Shown here one piece after another: positions 24,407 through 38,900 of a stretch of DNA of 64,000 nt. The stretch covers positions 21,762,429 to 21,826,428 of the forward strand of contig OW285187.1 in the NCBI GenBank assembly GCA_935421135.1, in the 5' to 3' direction. How positions within the stretch are numbered: the stretch's first letter is position 1; each line of letters starts with the position of its first letter. A model generated the notes under the pieces. That model had not been told where the DNA came from. It did not search any database and worked only from the letters and a program-made list of their open reading frames with translations. A program made the position numbers and the translations under genes. The stretch is from Bugulina stolonifera. Taxonomy: Eukaryota; Bryozoa; Gymnolaemata; Cheilostomatida; Bugulidae.

Positions 24407-26213
24407 ATATCAGGCTATTCTCTTATTCCAAAGATGTCATTTCTCTATAAGAGACGGCGGTTAATCAGACTGTGCTCTGTATTGGTGCGCTGTCTCTCTC
24501 TAACCTACACTACACAATGTGATGTTCATCAACCTACAGTGATTATCAGTAGCAGTAGTCGTAGTGAAACAATGTTGAACTCCTGTTTGAATTATATACA
24601 TGTAATATATTTGAGTTTAATTTTTATATCTGTACATACACACATGGAATATAGCACTTTATATACTCGGGAAGCATTTTTGTATATATATAATAATATT
24701 ATTACCAATTTTATCAACTATTACTACGTGTTATGTAGAATACAGTATACAGGTCTATACTTACTACTATATTTTTCCTATGGTTAAAAGTTAATCACAA
24801 AATACTGGTGCTGAATTGTTTCCCCTCACTTAGCCTGAACTTTTTACAAACAACTATCACTCTGAAAGGTGGGGTGTCTACGACCCCTCTCCTCCAAAGG
24901 CTGAGAATTTCCTAGTCTCCTCATGAAATGCAATCACTGAATACATGTAGTTTATGGCATAATCATATATATTAGTTCCTTATAGATGTTCTCAGTTGTA
25001 ATGTATATAATAATATTGTGTATATAGACTAATATAGACTATAATATCATTAAGATTTGTAGCTTGTATTTTGGTAGAGGTGCTGAAATCACGTCATATT
25101 ATATTGTACAGAAATTTATACAATCAGATGCATGTTCAAATATTATATATTTATATGTATAATAAATAATTTTTGAAAGATAAAAGGAACCATAATTGCT
25201 GTAATTATACAAAAGGAAATGTGATTCTCAAACATATTTTTCCATGAAAATCTGGTGGAAATATGTCACCTGCTGTACAAAGCTCAATCAACTACTTGAA
25301 ATCTAATCTGCTATAATATTACACATCACACAGCTGTAGTGTCCACATTGAATCCAACAAGTGGACACCATAGTATCTCAAGAAACTCATAGTTTATTAT
25401 ATTCATAACTAGAATAATTAGCCTTTATCTTGAAGATTCAGTTTTGTAGCCCTAGTAACTTGTTAACTGCACTCCACTTATCTGCTTGGATGACATAACC
25501 ACTAATCTAACAAGTCATGTTCTTCAAATATTCTTATTAGCTTGACTGATATCATCATGCCAGGGATATGGCTGCAGTAAAAGATAAAACTGTTTGGTGC
25601 ATTTCAAAGGTCAGCCCATCTTTGCACAAACAAAATACTCACTTGATCTTTTTCAATAATAAACAGAAATGGTGTTGCAACCAAATTCTTATGTGGAGAC
25701 GGTGTGATTTATCAAAACTAAGATAGCCTGGGTTCCAGACATCCTTATTTCATGATTCAAAATCCAACCATTGCAGAGCAGATCTCTTGATCTAAAAAGA
25801 CTTGAAGCACAGGCTAGGCTGCAAAGCGCTAGTTATGGTTATGATAACAATATTTTGATATATTATTGTATAAATGACTATCATGGTCACATAATATATA
25901 TGCGTAGCATTATAAAATATAGAAGGCAGATATCAAAGTAGGTTATATAGAAACAATAATAACTGTTCTTCCTATGCTGTTTCAGCCATCAAACAGGGGC
26001 AGCACTAATACCAGGTGTCAGTTTATGACATCTTATGCTGAAGCAATAAAGACATCAAGATCAAGGAGTGCCTGCTAGCGCATGGCACCTATGCCTGCGC
26101 CAAACCAAACCTCTATCTGCATGTCACATGTATGGGAAATTACCAGTGTTTTGTTTGGAAACAACATTTGATCTACTATGATACATCTTCAGTAATTAGT
26201 AGGATTGCTTTTC

Positions 26214-26459
26214 ATGGAGTTATCTCCCACAACCGTTGAGAGTGCTAGTTCTTCTTTAGGCCTAAAGGCCCTCTTACTCCTTTATTGAAAGGTGGACTCT
26301 TTCACTAGGCCCAGCTCTGTGGTAGGCTACATTAAGGAGAACATGCTATCCAGCATTGAGGAGTTGGGTTCACAAATAGAGAGACTTGAGAATGAGATAG
26401 CCTTTGTTCTTTGTCCCAACTGTAACTCTCCAAACTCTAACTACAACAAGAATCTATAA
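26214..26459 (+). pseudogene. Interrupted 82-codon frame, family unknown
   Basis: From the ATG at 26214 one frame continues to a TAA at 26457-26459, broken by a single TGA at 26286-26288. The second part reads like protein: a charged helical segment (IEELGSQIERLENEI) followed by a Cys pair (CPNC) near the C-terminus. This may be a fragment of a transposon protein or a decayed gene. No homologous family is recognised, and a chance frame cannot be excluded. Confidence 0.25.
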
Positions 26460-27260
26460 GGTTGTCTTACAATTGTTCACCACTGGATGATAAAGCCCCA
26501 ACCTAGCCTACCTTGTTAAAAAAACTTTTTGAATTTCAGTGGAGTAGAGTTGTCCTATTATAGTGACCATTCTACAGATAGATTCCATGTCTACACAACC
26601 TCTCTCTCTAGTGTCTTTCCCAAATGGAACAGAATAAAGTGATTTATTATACCATAATAACGTGTGATGGTTCTTGTTTACTACCAGTCATACAGCATGG
26701 CATACCTCTGGTTTCTCTGTGGTGGTACCATAAGAGAAGAGTAAAGTTAATTTTCCTTTTCAAAACAGTTCTGGCGGTTTTAGCATCCCAGTAACAAACA
26801 TCCAGGGGTGCTGTCCTCACTTTATGGTTATGGCTAGGGTTATGTTTGAAGATTGAAAAGGAATGGCAATTAGATTCCCCATAAAACTAGATAATGAGAG
26901 TTTTGTTGCCAACGCCAGGAATTGACAGCTTACTGATTAAACCCACAAGAATTGATCATGTTGAAATACTTCAGTAGTTTGACTCTGCCCTTACTGATTC
27001 GTGTAATGACTTTACCAAATAAATAATTTTATTATAATAATAATCATACGTATTTCCATTTATTGTTAATTTATTTTTCAGAAATGAAAGAGTTAGATAG
27101 CGTGTAGTCCAAGGTCTGATTCACCATGAGAAAGACATGTACTACCAGATACAGTCGTCCAGGATGTAGCCATGGTGTTTCTGTGAGCACAGTCAGCTGG
27201 ATAATGTGACTTTTGAAAAAAAAGTTGAAATAGCTACTGAACACAGTAGCAAAAAGAGGA

Positions 27261-27536
27261 TAGCCTGGGTTCCAAGATCCTGGAGCCAGCAGCGTGAAAG
27301 CCTTAATAACCTTAGATTTTTCGCCTCCGAGGCGAAAGCATGACACCATGGCTCTCTCTCATTTCCCATTTTACCTGAAAAGAACCCCAGCAAGTATAGT
27401 AACTGATGGCACAGTGTGAGTGGCCACTCAGTGCTAAAAACTAATTTATATCCGTATTGTAAGCCTACACCTATGTTAGCAGTCTAGCAGCATAACAACC
27501 GCACTTGTATTTCATAAGTGGATGGAACCCAGGCTA
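27261..27536. mobile_element. Short inverted-repeat element with TAGCCTGGGTTCCA termini
   Basis: TAGCCTGGGTTCCA at 27261-27274 is matched by its exact reverse complement TGGAACCCAGGCTA at 27523-27536, giving a 276-bp unit. Another left end (TAGCCTGGGTTCCAGA) occurs at about 25725, and a related TAGCCTGGGCTC at about 32382. It has no coding capacity, which fits a non-autonomous DNA element. Confidence 0.55.
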
Positions 27537-30500
27537 AAAAATTGTTGCTAGTCTTATAATAATCATAAAAGTGGATTCACAAGTAAAATCTAGCAGGAAG
27601 ATATGATATTATATCAACAGGAACCTCACAGCTTGACCCTCTTAACAAGAGCATTATTTGAAAGACAACAATTTATTGAATTGATAATTAACTTTAAACA
27701 TGCTAGGAGCTAACACCAGACTACATCATGTACAGGTGGAGGTAATTAAGACACAAAGAGGTGTTAAGATGCTCTAGGTATACTGTATAGCCCATATGGC
27801 AGCCACACTTTCTCCTTAATAAAACCTGCTGCCGGTGAACTTAAAACATCAAACTCAGTGGGACACCTCATGGAGCACGTGCATTGTATAGCTGACTACC
27901 ATTACCTACAATAATGTACCTGTTTACACAGACCTACATGCTGTTTAGTATTTACTGTATTAATATTCATATATCATAACAGGATATCAAACAAATAGTT
28001 TAAGAAAACAAAGGCAAAATCTGTTGCTTTATTGGAAAGCTAAATTTCCTATCACCTCTGCAACTAGTTGGTATAAGCTAGCAAAATCTGCTCATATTTT
28101 TATAAATTGCTAACATTTTTACTGTTGTCTGCATGTTGTGGGTTGTAGTTGCTGTTGTCATTGCTTATACTTTTATATAAATACAACATAAATGCAGATG
28201 TTAGAATGGATGCGTCAACATGATCACATGTAGCTGATGCAGCTAATAAGCTTCAGGTGGTTCAGAAGGAAGTCAGCACTTCCATTTCGTTCAATCTACA
28301 GGAAAGTTGTCAAACAAATTAAACAAATTAACTGCAGACTCGCTTTGTTTATAAATAGAAGTTACAGCAAGCAGTCCTTTGTTCTGTCACCGATTACATC
28401 ATTTAAATTTCCACTGTCACTTTTTTATCAATTGTAACTACATGTACATGTTAGTGCGCTGTAACTGATGGTGGTGACACCTGGGTCCATCATCTCTAGT
28501 TTCCGCATTAGCTACACAAGTAAGATATGGCCTAACTATAATTGTATCATTATTATCATTATGGGTATCTACATATATTATACATACTGCTCCTACCAGG
28601 AATCTATGTTGTATCTCAGTTCTATTGCTAGTGGTTGAGGTGAGGGGGTTGGGGCCTGGGAGTCAATCAATAACACATAGAGTAGACAACTTCTATTTCT
28701 TGAATTTTTGGCCAAGGGCCAAGACTCTCAAATTTCTCCACTTCTGCATCAACCCATAGCCTGAGCTGCAAAATTTTAAGTGGCGTTTACACATGTGTAG
28801 ATTTCACTCTACATTTAGCGCTAATAGAGATGGAGGTAGTTAGCTAAGCCTGAACCACACAGTCATGTAGTTGGCCATGCATGTTTGTATAGGCCTACAA
28901 TTTTGTAGATATACATGTATAACAAGTTTGGGTGTAACATACATGATGTGTATCGTGCCACTAATATCTCAGTACCCTACACTCTACAGGGTTGGCCTGG
29001 GTGATCTGCACATAGATGTGTAGGCCTATATATTTTACTACTTACACAACCCAGTGTTCAAGTTTAAAGGGAAATATTTTCAACAGGAAGTACAAAGGAA
29101 ATGAATAAAAGTAAAATGTTGATTCACTGACTATACTATGCTGACTTCAACAGCAGCAGCAGCCTTAACTCTCTGCAATATATGAAGGATACTTAGAAAA
29201 TAGTATGAATTCTGCCTACTACATGTACTGTATATACAATACATGTATTATTATGGTGGTCTATTTACAATGTACCTATTCACTTTATGGAAGACACATA
29301 CTGTTCTATTTGTCTCCTAATTAAAACTAATACAATTAGGCATTTATTTAAAAGCCTAAACAACTAAGTTTTACTCTGTACCCATAATACAAACAATCTT
29401 TGATTGTGCATTAGAAAGCAGGGATCTAAGAGAAATCACTGAGCACATATTTATGGTAGAAGGGCCCTAGATAGATGCCATTGTTTCAGCGTCTAGCGGG
29501 ACTTTGAATAACAATGCATGAGTTATAAAAATCTAGGAATACAGGTGAACATGGCAAAAATAATATTCATCAACATGTGATGGGAAATAAATGATACTCA
29601 GTAAGTGTTTTAGACCCCACAGCACATTCCACTACCTACTAACAGCACTGTTACAACATTGTATGAAGACCTAGAATATACTCCACTGTAAGTGACTCTC
29701 TCATGCAACCAAATGGTTAACATGATATCATATTATGAGTTATGTAATATTGCATGACAAAAACTATCAAATTGCATAAAATTTTCATTTCAGAATAACA
29801 GTCAATGTTTCTCTATTGTTTGAATGTTGCCACTTTTGAGTGTATCTTTCATGCAGCTACATACAAATGTCAAAAGCAAATTAATAATATTATCCATTTA
29901 TTACTAAGAATACAATAAAATATTTCAGTGTTTACTTGTGTCCCAATAGCAAGGAGATCACAACGCACCCCAGCAAGTGAGAAATTCCTCACTAATACTA
30001 CACCTACTATTAGAGTTGGGGTAAAAAATAATTATGCTGCTTTGAGGCTACCAAAATTGGGTACTTTGATGCTGCAAATGAAATAAACAAAACTTGGCAG
30101 AGTGACAAAATCAGTCAATCTTGGTAGCTTTGATGATTATTTTTACAAAACGGAGTGTTGGATTTTGGCCGGTTAGTTTACAACACCAGCAATACTACGA
30201 ATATTGTGAAAGAAATGCATGCAACAATCAACTGGTTATGCTGCAGTAATTGATAATACTGAAATATAAGAAATGACACAGCTAGTTGAGCCGCTTTGTA
30301 TCATGTATGGACCAGAGTGTCAGCTTTCTATGATTTGGATATTGTTTTGTTCTTATTGTGAAGTGAGTTCAGTAAAAAGATGCCTTGGGGCTGCATTATT
30401 AATGAATGCCACAAATAATGAATAATAGTATTAAATTTTAAGATGCAATAAACTATTTTGTGATGAAGACTAAGCAGTTCGCATGTCCATTGATCAGATT

Positions 30501-30909
30501 TAAAACTATGGTATTTACATTCCAATCCTTACTAAAGTTTACATGAATATTATTATTGTGGTGAGTGAATAGGAGTCTGTATAACTCAGCCCTCTCATAA
30601 ATGGATGACACCACTTGGCCTTTTCCAAAATATTAACATCAATATTTGAATTATTTAATTGATTACCTGTGTGAAAATAATATTGGAGTATATTATCATA
30701 ATCATGTCAAATTGGTGAATATGTTTTAGAGAGGCAGTTTCTGTAATTATGAAGGCCTAAATTTTATTTTCTCTCACTTGGGGCATCCATGATCTCTTAG
30801 ACAGGCTTCGGTAGATAGAAAAAGTTGCTGCCTGAACTAGAAGGAAATATCTAGCAACCTGCATTTTTACTTAGACAAGCAAAACACCCCTAACACTCTA
30901 TGTCTCACA

Positions 30910-31736
30910 GGACTAGTGCATACACGGACTAGTGCATACACGGACTAGTGCATACACGGACTAGTGCATACACGGACTAGTGCATACACGGACTAGTGCA
31001 TACACGGACTAGTGCATACACGGACTAGTGCATACACGGACTAGTGCATACACGGACTAGTGCATACACGGACTAGTGCATACACGGACTAGTGCATACA
31101 CGGACTAGTGCATACACGGACTAGTGCATACACGGACTAGTGCATACACGGACTAGTGCATACACGGACTAGTGCATACACGGACTAGTGCATACACGGA
31201 CTAGTGCATACACGGACTAGTGCATACACGGACTAGTGCATACACGGACTAGTGCATACACGGACTAGTGCATACACGGACTAGTGCATACACGGACTAG
31301 TGCATACACGGACTAGTGCATACACGGACTAGTGCATACACGGACTAGTGCATACACGGACTAGTGCATACACGGACTAGTGCATACACGGACTAGTGCA
31401 TACACGGACTAGTGCATACACGGACTAGTGCATACACGGACTAGTGCATACACGGACTAGTGCATACACGGACTAGTGCATACACGGACTAGTGCATACA
31501 CGGACTAGTGAATACACGGACTAGTGCATACACGGACTAGTGCATACACGGACTAGTGCATACACGGACTAGTGCATACACGGACTAGTGCATACACGGA
31601 CTAGTGCATACACGGACTAGTGCATACACGGACTAGTGCATACACGGACTAGTGCATACACGGACTAGTGCATACACGGACTAGTGCATACACGGACTAG
31701 TGCATACACGGACTAGTGCATACACGGACTAGTGCA
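30910..31736. repeat. 16-bp satellite, about 52 nearly identical tandem copies
   Basis: The unit CGGACTAGTGCATACA repeats without register change for about 827 bp: the pattern recurs exactly every 240 bases, i.e. 15 units. The only internal variant I see is C to A at 31511 (GTGAATAC); the last unit decays as GTGCAAACA. Each unit contains the palindrome ACTAGT and one CpG. Sixteen is not a multiple of three and TAG recurs in all frames, so it is non-coding. Such homogeneity implies recent expansion or ongoing homogenisation; copy number in an assembly may be understated. Confidence 0.97.
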
Positions 31737-34700
31737 AACATGGCATATTCATTGGAAGAATTGAAGTCGGTTGAAGAAGTGTCCTGGCCAAATTGGACTC
31801 TCTGAAGGCACTAAATATATTGTAACGATATACACATGTATTATACATGTGTGTAGTATTATTGGGAGTAATATGTATAGCTGCATTATACCTGTAGCCT
31901 ATATATTTACAAAGCAAACTAGTACCATGTACATGTAGTATATGCATAGAGCAGGTCTATTCTCTAGTTTGCACTCAGTAATATCCAGTTATTATCTTTT
32001 CTATGGTTACTGGTACTCATGTCTTATATAATGTTATTGTAACAACTTAGCAGTTTTAGTTGATAACATAATATTATTACCATGGACATAGATAACGCAT
32101 TATGCAGTAACCCAAGGGTGTGAGGAGGGTGACAGCCTAGAGTAGGACATTTGCTGGCATTGTCTCACAGCCCCTGGAGACTGGGTTCACCACAAAACAG
32201 GTTTTACTATTAGTAAGGCATTGTACTCCTGTCTAGCATCTTGAGCATTAGTGTCATCCTTTGGACCAACATCATCCTTGCTGTGTTGCAGTCTGGTGGA
32301 TTGCCAGGGATGCCACCCCAATGAATTGATATCACCTAATCATACAATGATATATCATATTCCAGGGTAAAGTTTTAACTAGCCTGGGCTCTTATCTCTT
32401 CCAAAACAAAGGGGCACTGGTCTGCTTTCACACGCTTTACTGTGTTTTGAGGGTCAAACCCACACTAATTTGTATAACCAACCAAACATAAGAGAAGCAT
32501 GACATAGGAATAATTTGCCACAAAGTGGAACACCATAACAGTTGATCATGCAATGTAATTATGGGGTATTGAGTGACATGTAAATTATATGCATACTAGT
32601 CTCCTACTAGGGTAATTAGTTGGGGTACATCATGTGACAGTCAGCTAGCAGCATACCAGGAGTCAAGTCCTATTTACATATCTGTAACCTGTATTCTACC
32701 TGTACATGTACTACATAACAAAGATGAAAACCATTTAGCTAATATAGTAAATCAGCCTAATTACACACAGAACCTTAAAATAATGTATATCTACTGGGTG
32801 TAGACATCATGACTGTGGACTGTGAATTTCAATAGCTAGTTATTTAGATTAAAGAAGTTGTCCTCTCATTGCTGAGTCCTTGCACTCATTACATTGTATG
32901 CCAGTTCAGTATTTGACAAATATAGTAATATTTGCACATTGCAATGTATGTTAAATAGATTCCTACCTTGCTCAGTAGAGTGAGGCATCTAGATTTAAAC
33001 AGTTAGAATACAACTGCTTATATAGACTTACATGTAAATTGTAAGTTGTGATACTCTACAAATTTATCTCCAACTGTTAGTAATGGTTTTTCCCAAATGC
33101 AGCTAAACTGCATTATTTACCTATGGTGGGATTTCCATAAGAATTATGTGCACTTTGTCATGGTAATGATTAAACCACACTGTCCTTTGCCACAACCATT
33201 ATCTGTATGTGAGTATAAGATTGATTCCAAGTCCCAAAGGAGTGGGTTTAGTGGATATGCAGTAACCTAACCAATTATTCATTCTGAGTTTGATGGCTGG
33301 AATTGATGTGATGTTGTGTTAAATAGCAATATAATAAAGGAGCAAGGTCAAGCAGTACTTTTATATACAAAATTTAAAATTGTTGATATAAACTGAGAAG
33401 TTGTCACTACTAAACATTCAATGAAAGGCATAAATGAAAGCTGAGACTATCTTGTCTTTAGACCCAAAGTCCTTCAGACCTACAATTCTATTTAGACATG
33501 ACAAGTGAATAATAGTAGCATTTATATTTTGATTGATCTGAACCAATTCTGCAATTCAGACAATATGCTGGGGGGGGGCGACTCCCAGTTTCAGTGGCGA
33601 GAGGATTTTACATGTTGTATAATCCATGACATTGTAGTTCCAGTGTGGGCTGTTTATCCATTTTTATTGTAAGTAAAAATTATTCTTTTATATTTTATGA
33701 ACCAAATGTCTATTAGTAGCTATTTGGTGTATCCGTACCAAACCAAATCTTATTTATTTGCTCTACAATATTTATTATGGAGGATATCCTGGGAGACCAG
33801 GTGAAGGCAACCAACTCCTGGTCTATGTTAGCTGATTAGTTTCAGCAGATGCAGGATTAGCAGCCATAATTAGTCTGTTTGGTGGCAGCAGTCAGCAAGC
33901 ACTCAGTAGCTTACATAAAACTATAATTCAGACAGCATTGCAGAGCTTTCATGTAAACCATAATTGCACTGTATGATAAGAGGCTGCAAGTAATTTACCC
34001 TCCCATTCTTATATAATAAACACAGGTTTATATTAATCATACTTGTTGATAACCATCCTCTATTAGTATTCAATAATTAGAGCTACGGGCTCCTTAATCA
34101 TTGGCAACCTCCACAGTGTACATTCATGCCTAGGTGATGATAGTTATAACAGCAAAGGTATTACTCCAAGAATATGTTCATGTACGCGTATGGATAATAT
34201 ATCAGCAGATCCCTTTGAATTTAGTCAGTACAGAGTTATTACTCACTTCACCACTAATTCTACTGAGAAGATGGAGTTAGAATTACAATGTATTATAGCA
34301 TAACTTGCATTAATCACATGTTATTGTCTGTACTATAATAGTAATTGTGTTACACAATGCTGTCATTTTAGAAATTATATTTAAGAAGACAACTTCCAGA
34401 ATATATTTCTGCTCCTTGAACAAACAACCATATACATGTATATTGTTGTGGCCCACCATTACTCCCCCAGTAGTTGCTGAAATTCATCCCCGTGGAATGC
34501 CATATGCCCATTCAACACCACTCCTGTGAACCGTATCAGTGACAAAACATATTATTCATGCTGATAGCCAAGTTTATACAAATATTGATAATATTGTTGA
34601 CTTTTGAATTTATTTATTTGGCAACAGACAAATTGCAGACACAAAAATACAATTATTGTCATGTACCACAACATAATAAATATACTCCATGTATAATAGT

Positions 34701-35939
34701 AGTTTCTCAGTGAACTATATCAATTGAATACAAAATAGAAAAAAATAACTATAACCTTGTAATTATCTTCAACAATATATAATATACTATTTATTGCACC
34801 AATGTGTCTATATTCCAGGTAAATATTATAGAATAATATAGATACTAGTTCAGCTATAGATCTTTCAGATCAGGTACAGGAAACACTAGAATAATAACAG
34901 CAATAACTTAACACTAATTATGTGCATATGACTAACAATATTTAATATATATATCCAGTAGATTAATAATATATGCCCAAGTTACTCATAGCTTGAATTC
35001 TGTAAGGTTTAAGTGGCAGGTGATACAGTTGATTTCTAGACTCAGTGCTGGGAAAAATATTATAAATTCCTAATGACACAGCAGTCAGCTACTATCTGAC
35101 ATATAACACAACACAAAAGAAGACAATTTGTTATCTGAGTAATCATTGATAGTAGGTATAAAATATTCCTAGCTTGGTTGAAAAGCATACAAAAAGTCAG
35201 TCATTACACAATATTGTTTGGTCCATACATTCCAAGTGACTAACTGTTAGGTAAGGTGTGTACAATTATGTGATCTGGTGACAAGTACTAACAGATAGAT
35301 TATGATTACATAGTTATGCAGCCCATAGCATAGCTACTTACATATAATTATGACACCTACCAACACCTTACAGTAGCCTACTACACACTCACTACCATGG
35401 GAAGACAAATACTACTATAAACATACTAACAATACTAATGGCTCAGTCAGAATTCACAAACACAACAGGAAGTGGTAACAACCAAACATATTGCTAGAGC
35501 ACACTTTCAATTGAAAATAAATTTTTAAAAAATTAGTATAGCAAACAGCACTGGCCCCAAGTGTATCATTTGAACCAGATGGTTAACAAGGCAAGTTTAC
35601 TCCCCAGCGATGGCTGTTGGCACTTTCAGCTCAAGAGTGAAACTATAACAGTTGAACATGTACCTTACTACCTGGCTGGCATGTCCAGGTAAGCCTATTG
35701 TATACTTTTACATTTTACCCTCATAATGTTTTACTGCAGTTCTGCAGTCAGATGTTAGTAGTCTGAACACCCTTGAGCCAAGTAACAACACTGTGTGGTC
35801 AGTTCTCATTCTGCTCTGGACACTCTACTCCACTGGACGGTTTAACCTGCTCTGCTACATTTAACACCATCTCCAAACACCAATAGATTTCAATGGTTAT
35901 TTCTGAGTTCTGACTAATTACTCCAACCTCTCCTACTAG

Positions 35940-38900
35940 CTAGGGAACTATGGGTGGGGAAGCAGCAGCACCTTCTGTCTTGGTGTCCAGTTCTGGTTTG
36001 GCTATCTGGTAGGTAATGAGGTATTCAGGGTATGCCTATATATAAACATACAGAACATGAGTAACACCAACTCCACCGCGTATATGTATACATGTAGATA
36101 CTTCAGTGTAAGAAGTAAAATTGCTACAGAATATGATATTATGTCAGGTATAAATATTTGGGTCAGCGAGAGCCTAATCTTTGAACATAACTCTGAAATG
36201 TTACAGACGTCAGTGACATGGCCGGGAGTAGGACCGCTGATGCTGACTGTGTCAAGGTCACACTATATACATACTACAATGCCAGTAGTAGCAGTAGAGT
36301 AGCAGGACACTAACCTGTTCACCCCTGTATACGACGTACTCGGCGTACACTAGACCACCCACACTAGGTCTACCAGTGACCGAGTGATGACCGGGTGGAG
36401 AGTGCGCCATCTTTGATGCACTGAAGACGAGAAAGGATTTTCCCAGTGTCACTCGACATAGGATGAGTTGTCTACAAGAGAGAGAAGTGCTATGCATCAC
36501 AATTGTGGAAGTTTAGCAGTTGTCCTATCCTTATCAATAATATTCCAAGGTAACACAACTCCAAACCAACACACAGGGCATATACTGCAGTACTTCTACA
36601 TTAACTGGTAGATAGAGAGTGTGGACATGAATACATACCTATGGCACTTGTAGCACGATTTATCTCTGTGGGTGGGGCACCCAGTGCCACCTCCTATTCC
36701 ATATACATATTGATTGCTTTTTGATGAATTCTCTGCGAAATAGATTCCTGAAACAGACCAACCACAGTGCTTAGATTCTATCGACAGCTCAACATGGCAG
36801 TTTAAACTAAACGGTACACAATAAATACTGAAGGTAGAAGTATGAAGACTGCACTCTTCCTCTCAGTATTGCTGGTGTATCACTGAGCGACTGATACTGA
36901 CCAGTGACTACGAAATGCTATGATACCAGACTAAATCAATACAACATTCTAACTTTGTCATCGAGCAAGCAGTGAATGACTACATACCGGCTCCAAACAT
37001 GCCTCCCATATAGGCATGCCTTTCGTCAAAACCTCTCTGTATTATAGTCTGCACAAAAGGGGAGCCATGAAAGAAGGATCTCTCGTTGGCATGATTGTTG
37101 TTCTCCTCGCCTACCTCTGCACGCCTCCTCTCGTACTTCTCTAGTAATCTCTCATTAACCACCCGTTCTATCTGTAAGTGCAGTTATTCACAGGTAAACA
37201 CTACTCATATGCTATTACGAACTGACCTAAATCTTGGGTCAAGAATGGACAGTTTTGTCCACGCCTTGTATGCATGTATGTACTTTAACTTAGAATACTG
37301 TGTCAACTGCTATTTCATTTAGCATGAGATAGTCAGTTGATCTGCACATGCATTGAAAGTGCATGTGCAGTGGGAGTTATCTGACCACTCTAGAACATCT
37401 TCCCTATCTACAACAGTATTACACATCTATGGCTAGCTGTATACATACATGTACTGTTACTTACTTTTACAATGTTGTATCTGTTGAAGACCCCACCGGC
37501 CGAGTCCTTGTGTTCCCGTATCGTACTCTGCATCTGTTCAGCTACAGTGAGGAACTCTGGGTCAGCAGTGTCCAGACCATACAGGGTGGTGGTGTTAGCT
37601 GCCAAGGGCTTACGTAGCAATACATCTATGGACCTCTCCGAGTCTACAAAATAACATACCTAAAGTTACAGCTATACTACATCACCAGCAGCATCACATC
37701 CATACTCTGTGTTAGTGATTGCCTAGCATATCACATTCAGACTGACTCGACTATATAATATGGTAAATATACCAGTCAATATAAATACACTAACCTGAAG
37801 TACAACATTATACTGTCTATAGAAGCAAGATGCTAATATAAGTGAGAACACAGGCTGGTGTATAATAATAAAACTGAACTAAGAAATGTTAACTGGTTAG
37901 CTAAAAGTATATATTATATAAAGTAAATGTGCTTGATCAATGAATAAACATAAACAACTTACCTTCTTCTATTTTACAAACATAAATGACAAGCCAATTA
38001 GAATGCATATGTTAGTATTACACCAACTGGGTAACTTAAGGTCTCCATTCATATTCATTACATGTGACATTTGGTTCCCTAGCAGTATACATGAACAGAT
38101 TAATGTCAGGAATGAACAATACCCGACCCTGATCCACATAGCATTAGACTGCATAATGAAATCATAACGACATACTCTTGTACATGTGAGTCACACAACC
38201 TAAATAGTGTAGTCAACTCCGCCAACAACATACCTGTTGGTTTCTGCTTTTTACGTTCCGGTATCCGTGCTTGTAATTCTTTGATGCCGCGCAGTATCTT
38301 ATGCCGATGACCATAAGCGCTGACCCCGATGTCCTTGAGACTCTCGTGTGTCATCTCTACGAGCACATCCATAGACACTCTTTCTGCTGAGAACAGGTCC
38401 ATCAGATGTGCTAGACCAATCTACAGGATAGAACATGAGAGAGTGAAAGTAATGTCATCAACTACAGAGCCACACAGCAGTTGATGTGCAATATAACTAA
38501 GTGTTTGACAGTCAGCCTCATTACTGCTAAGCACCAGATTCATATATGTATGCCATTAGATAGCACTAGCGTTACTGTTAGACAGGAGATGACCATGTAC
38601 ACATGCATGTTTAGATAGCCCCCCCCCCCCCCATCCCATCCACACACAGAGCACTGATGCTGATACATAGAGTACTGCATACTCAAAATACATACAGATT
38701 ACATATTTTATCACAATTATGCGATAGCTACGGTAAAGTACTGTTTATACAAACTCAGGTTCACGTGTAGTAATAGTAGAGCTAGTTACCAGCATGCACG
38801 GTGCTACGGGACAGCAATGTGACTGTTACACACGTACATACACAGTACTCACCTCATCAAGGAAGTTGCTTACACTCATATCAATGAGGGTGCCCTCTCC

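Larger units (their letters stand above)
24407..35900. other. 11.5-kb stretch without a convincing gene
   Basis: Apart from the FGFR 3' UTR (AATAAA at 25161), I see no chained exons on either strand. The open frames are short and unconserved in style. The region holds inverted-repeat elements with TAGCCTGGGTTCCA ends (27261-27536, partial at 25723), an interrupted frame at 26214-26459, a GTTGTCCTCTC-type element end at 32854, a run of nine G at about 33570 and the 16-bp satellite at 30910-31736. Confidence 0.6.

Noticed and set aside
24434..24787. 117-codon open frame just after the FGFR stop
   Set aside because: It lies in the expected 3' UTR, is rich in Tyr, Ile and Leu as expected of A/T-rich DNA, and matches no family I recognise.
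30910..31736. CRISPR array
   Set aside because: The repeat has no spacers: it is a continuous 16-bp tandem satellite in an animal genome.
36258..36302. Open reading frames on the plus strand and antisense frames overlapping tankyrase and FGFR exons (e.g. 6610-7044 minus, 17657-18010 minus)
   Set aside because: They are antisense shadows of well-supported exons, with no independent family similarity.
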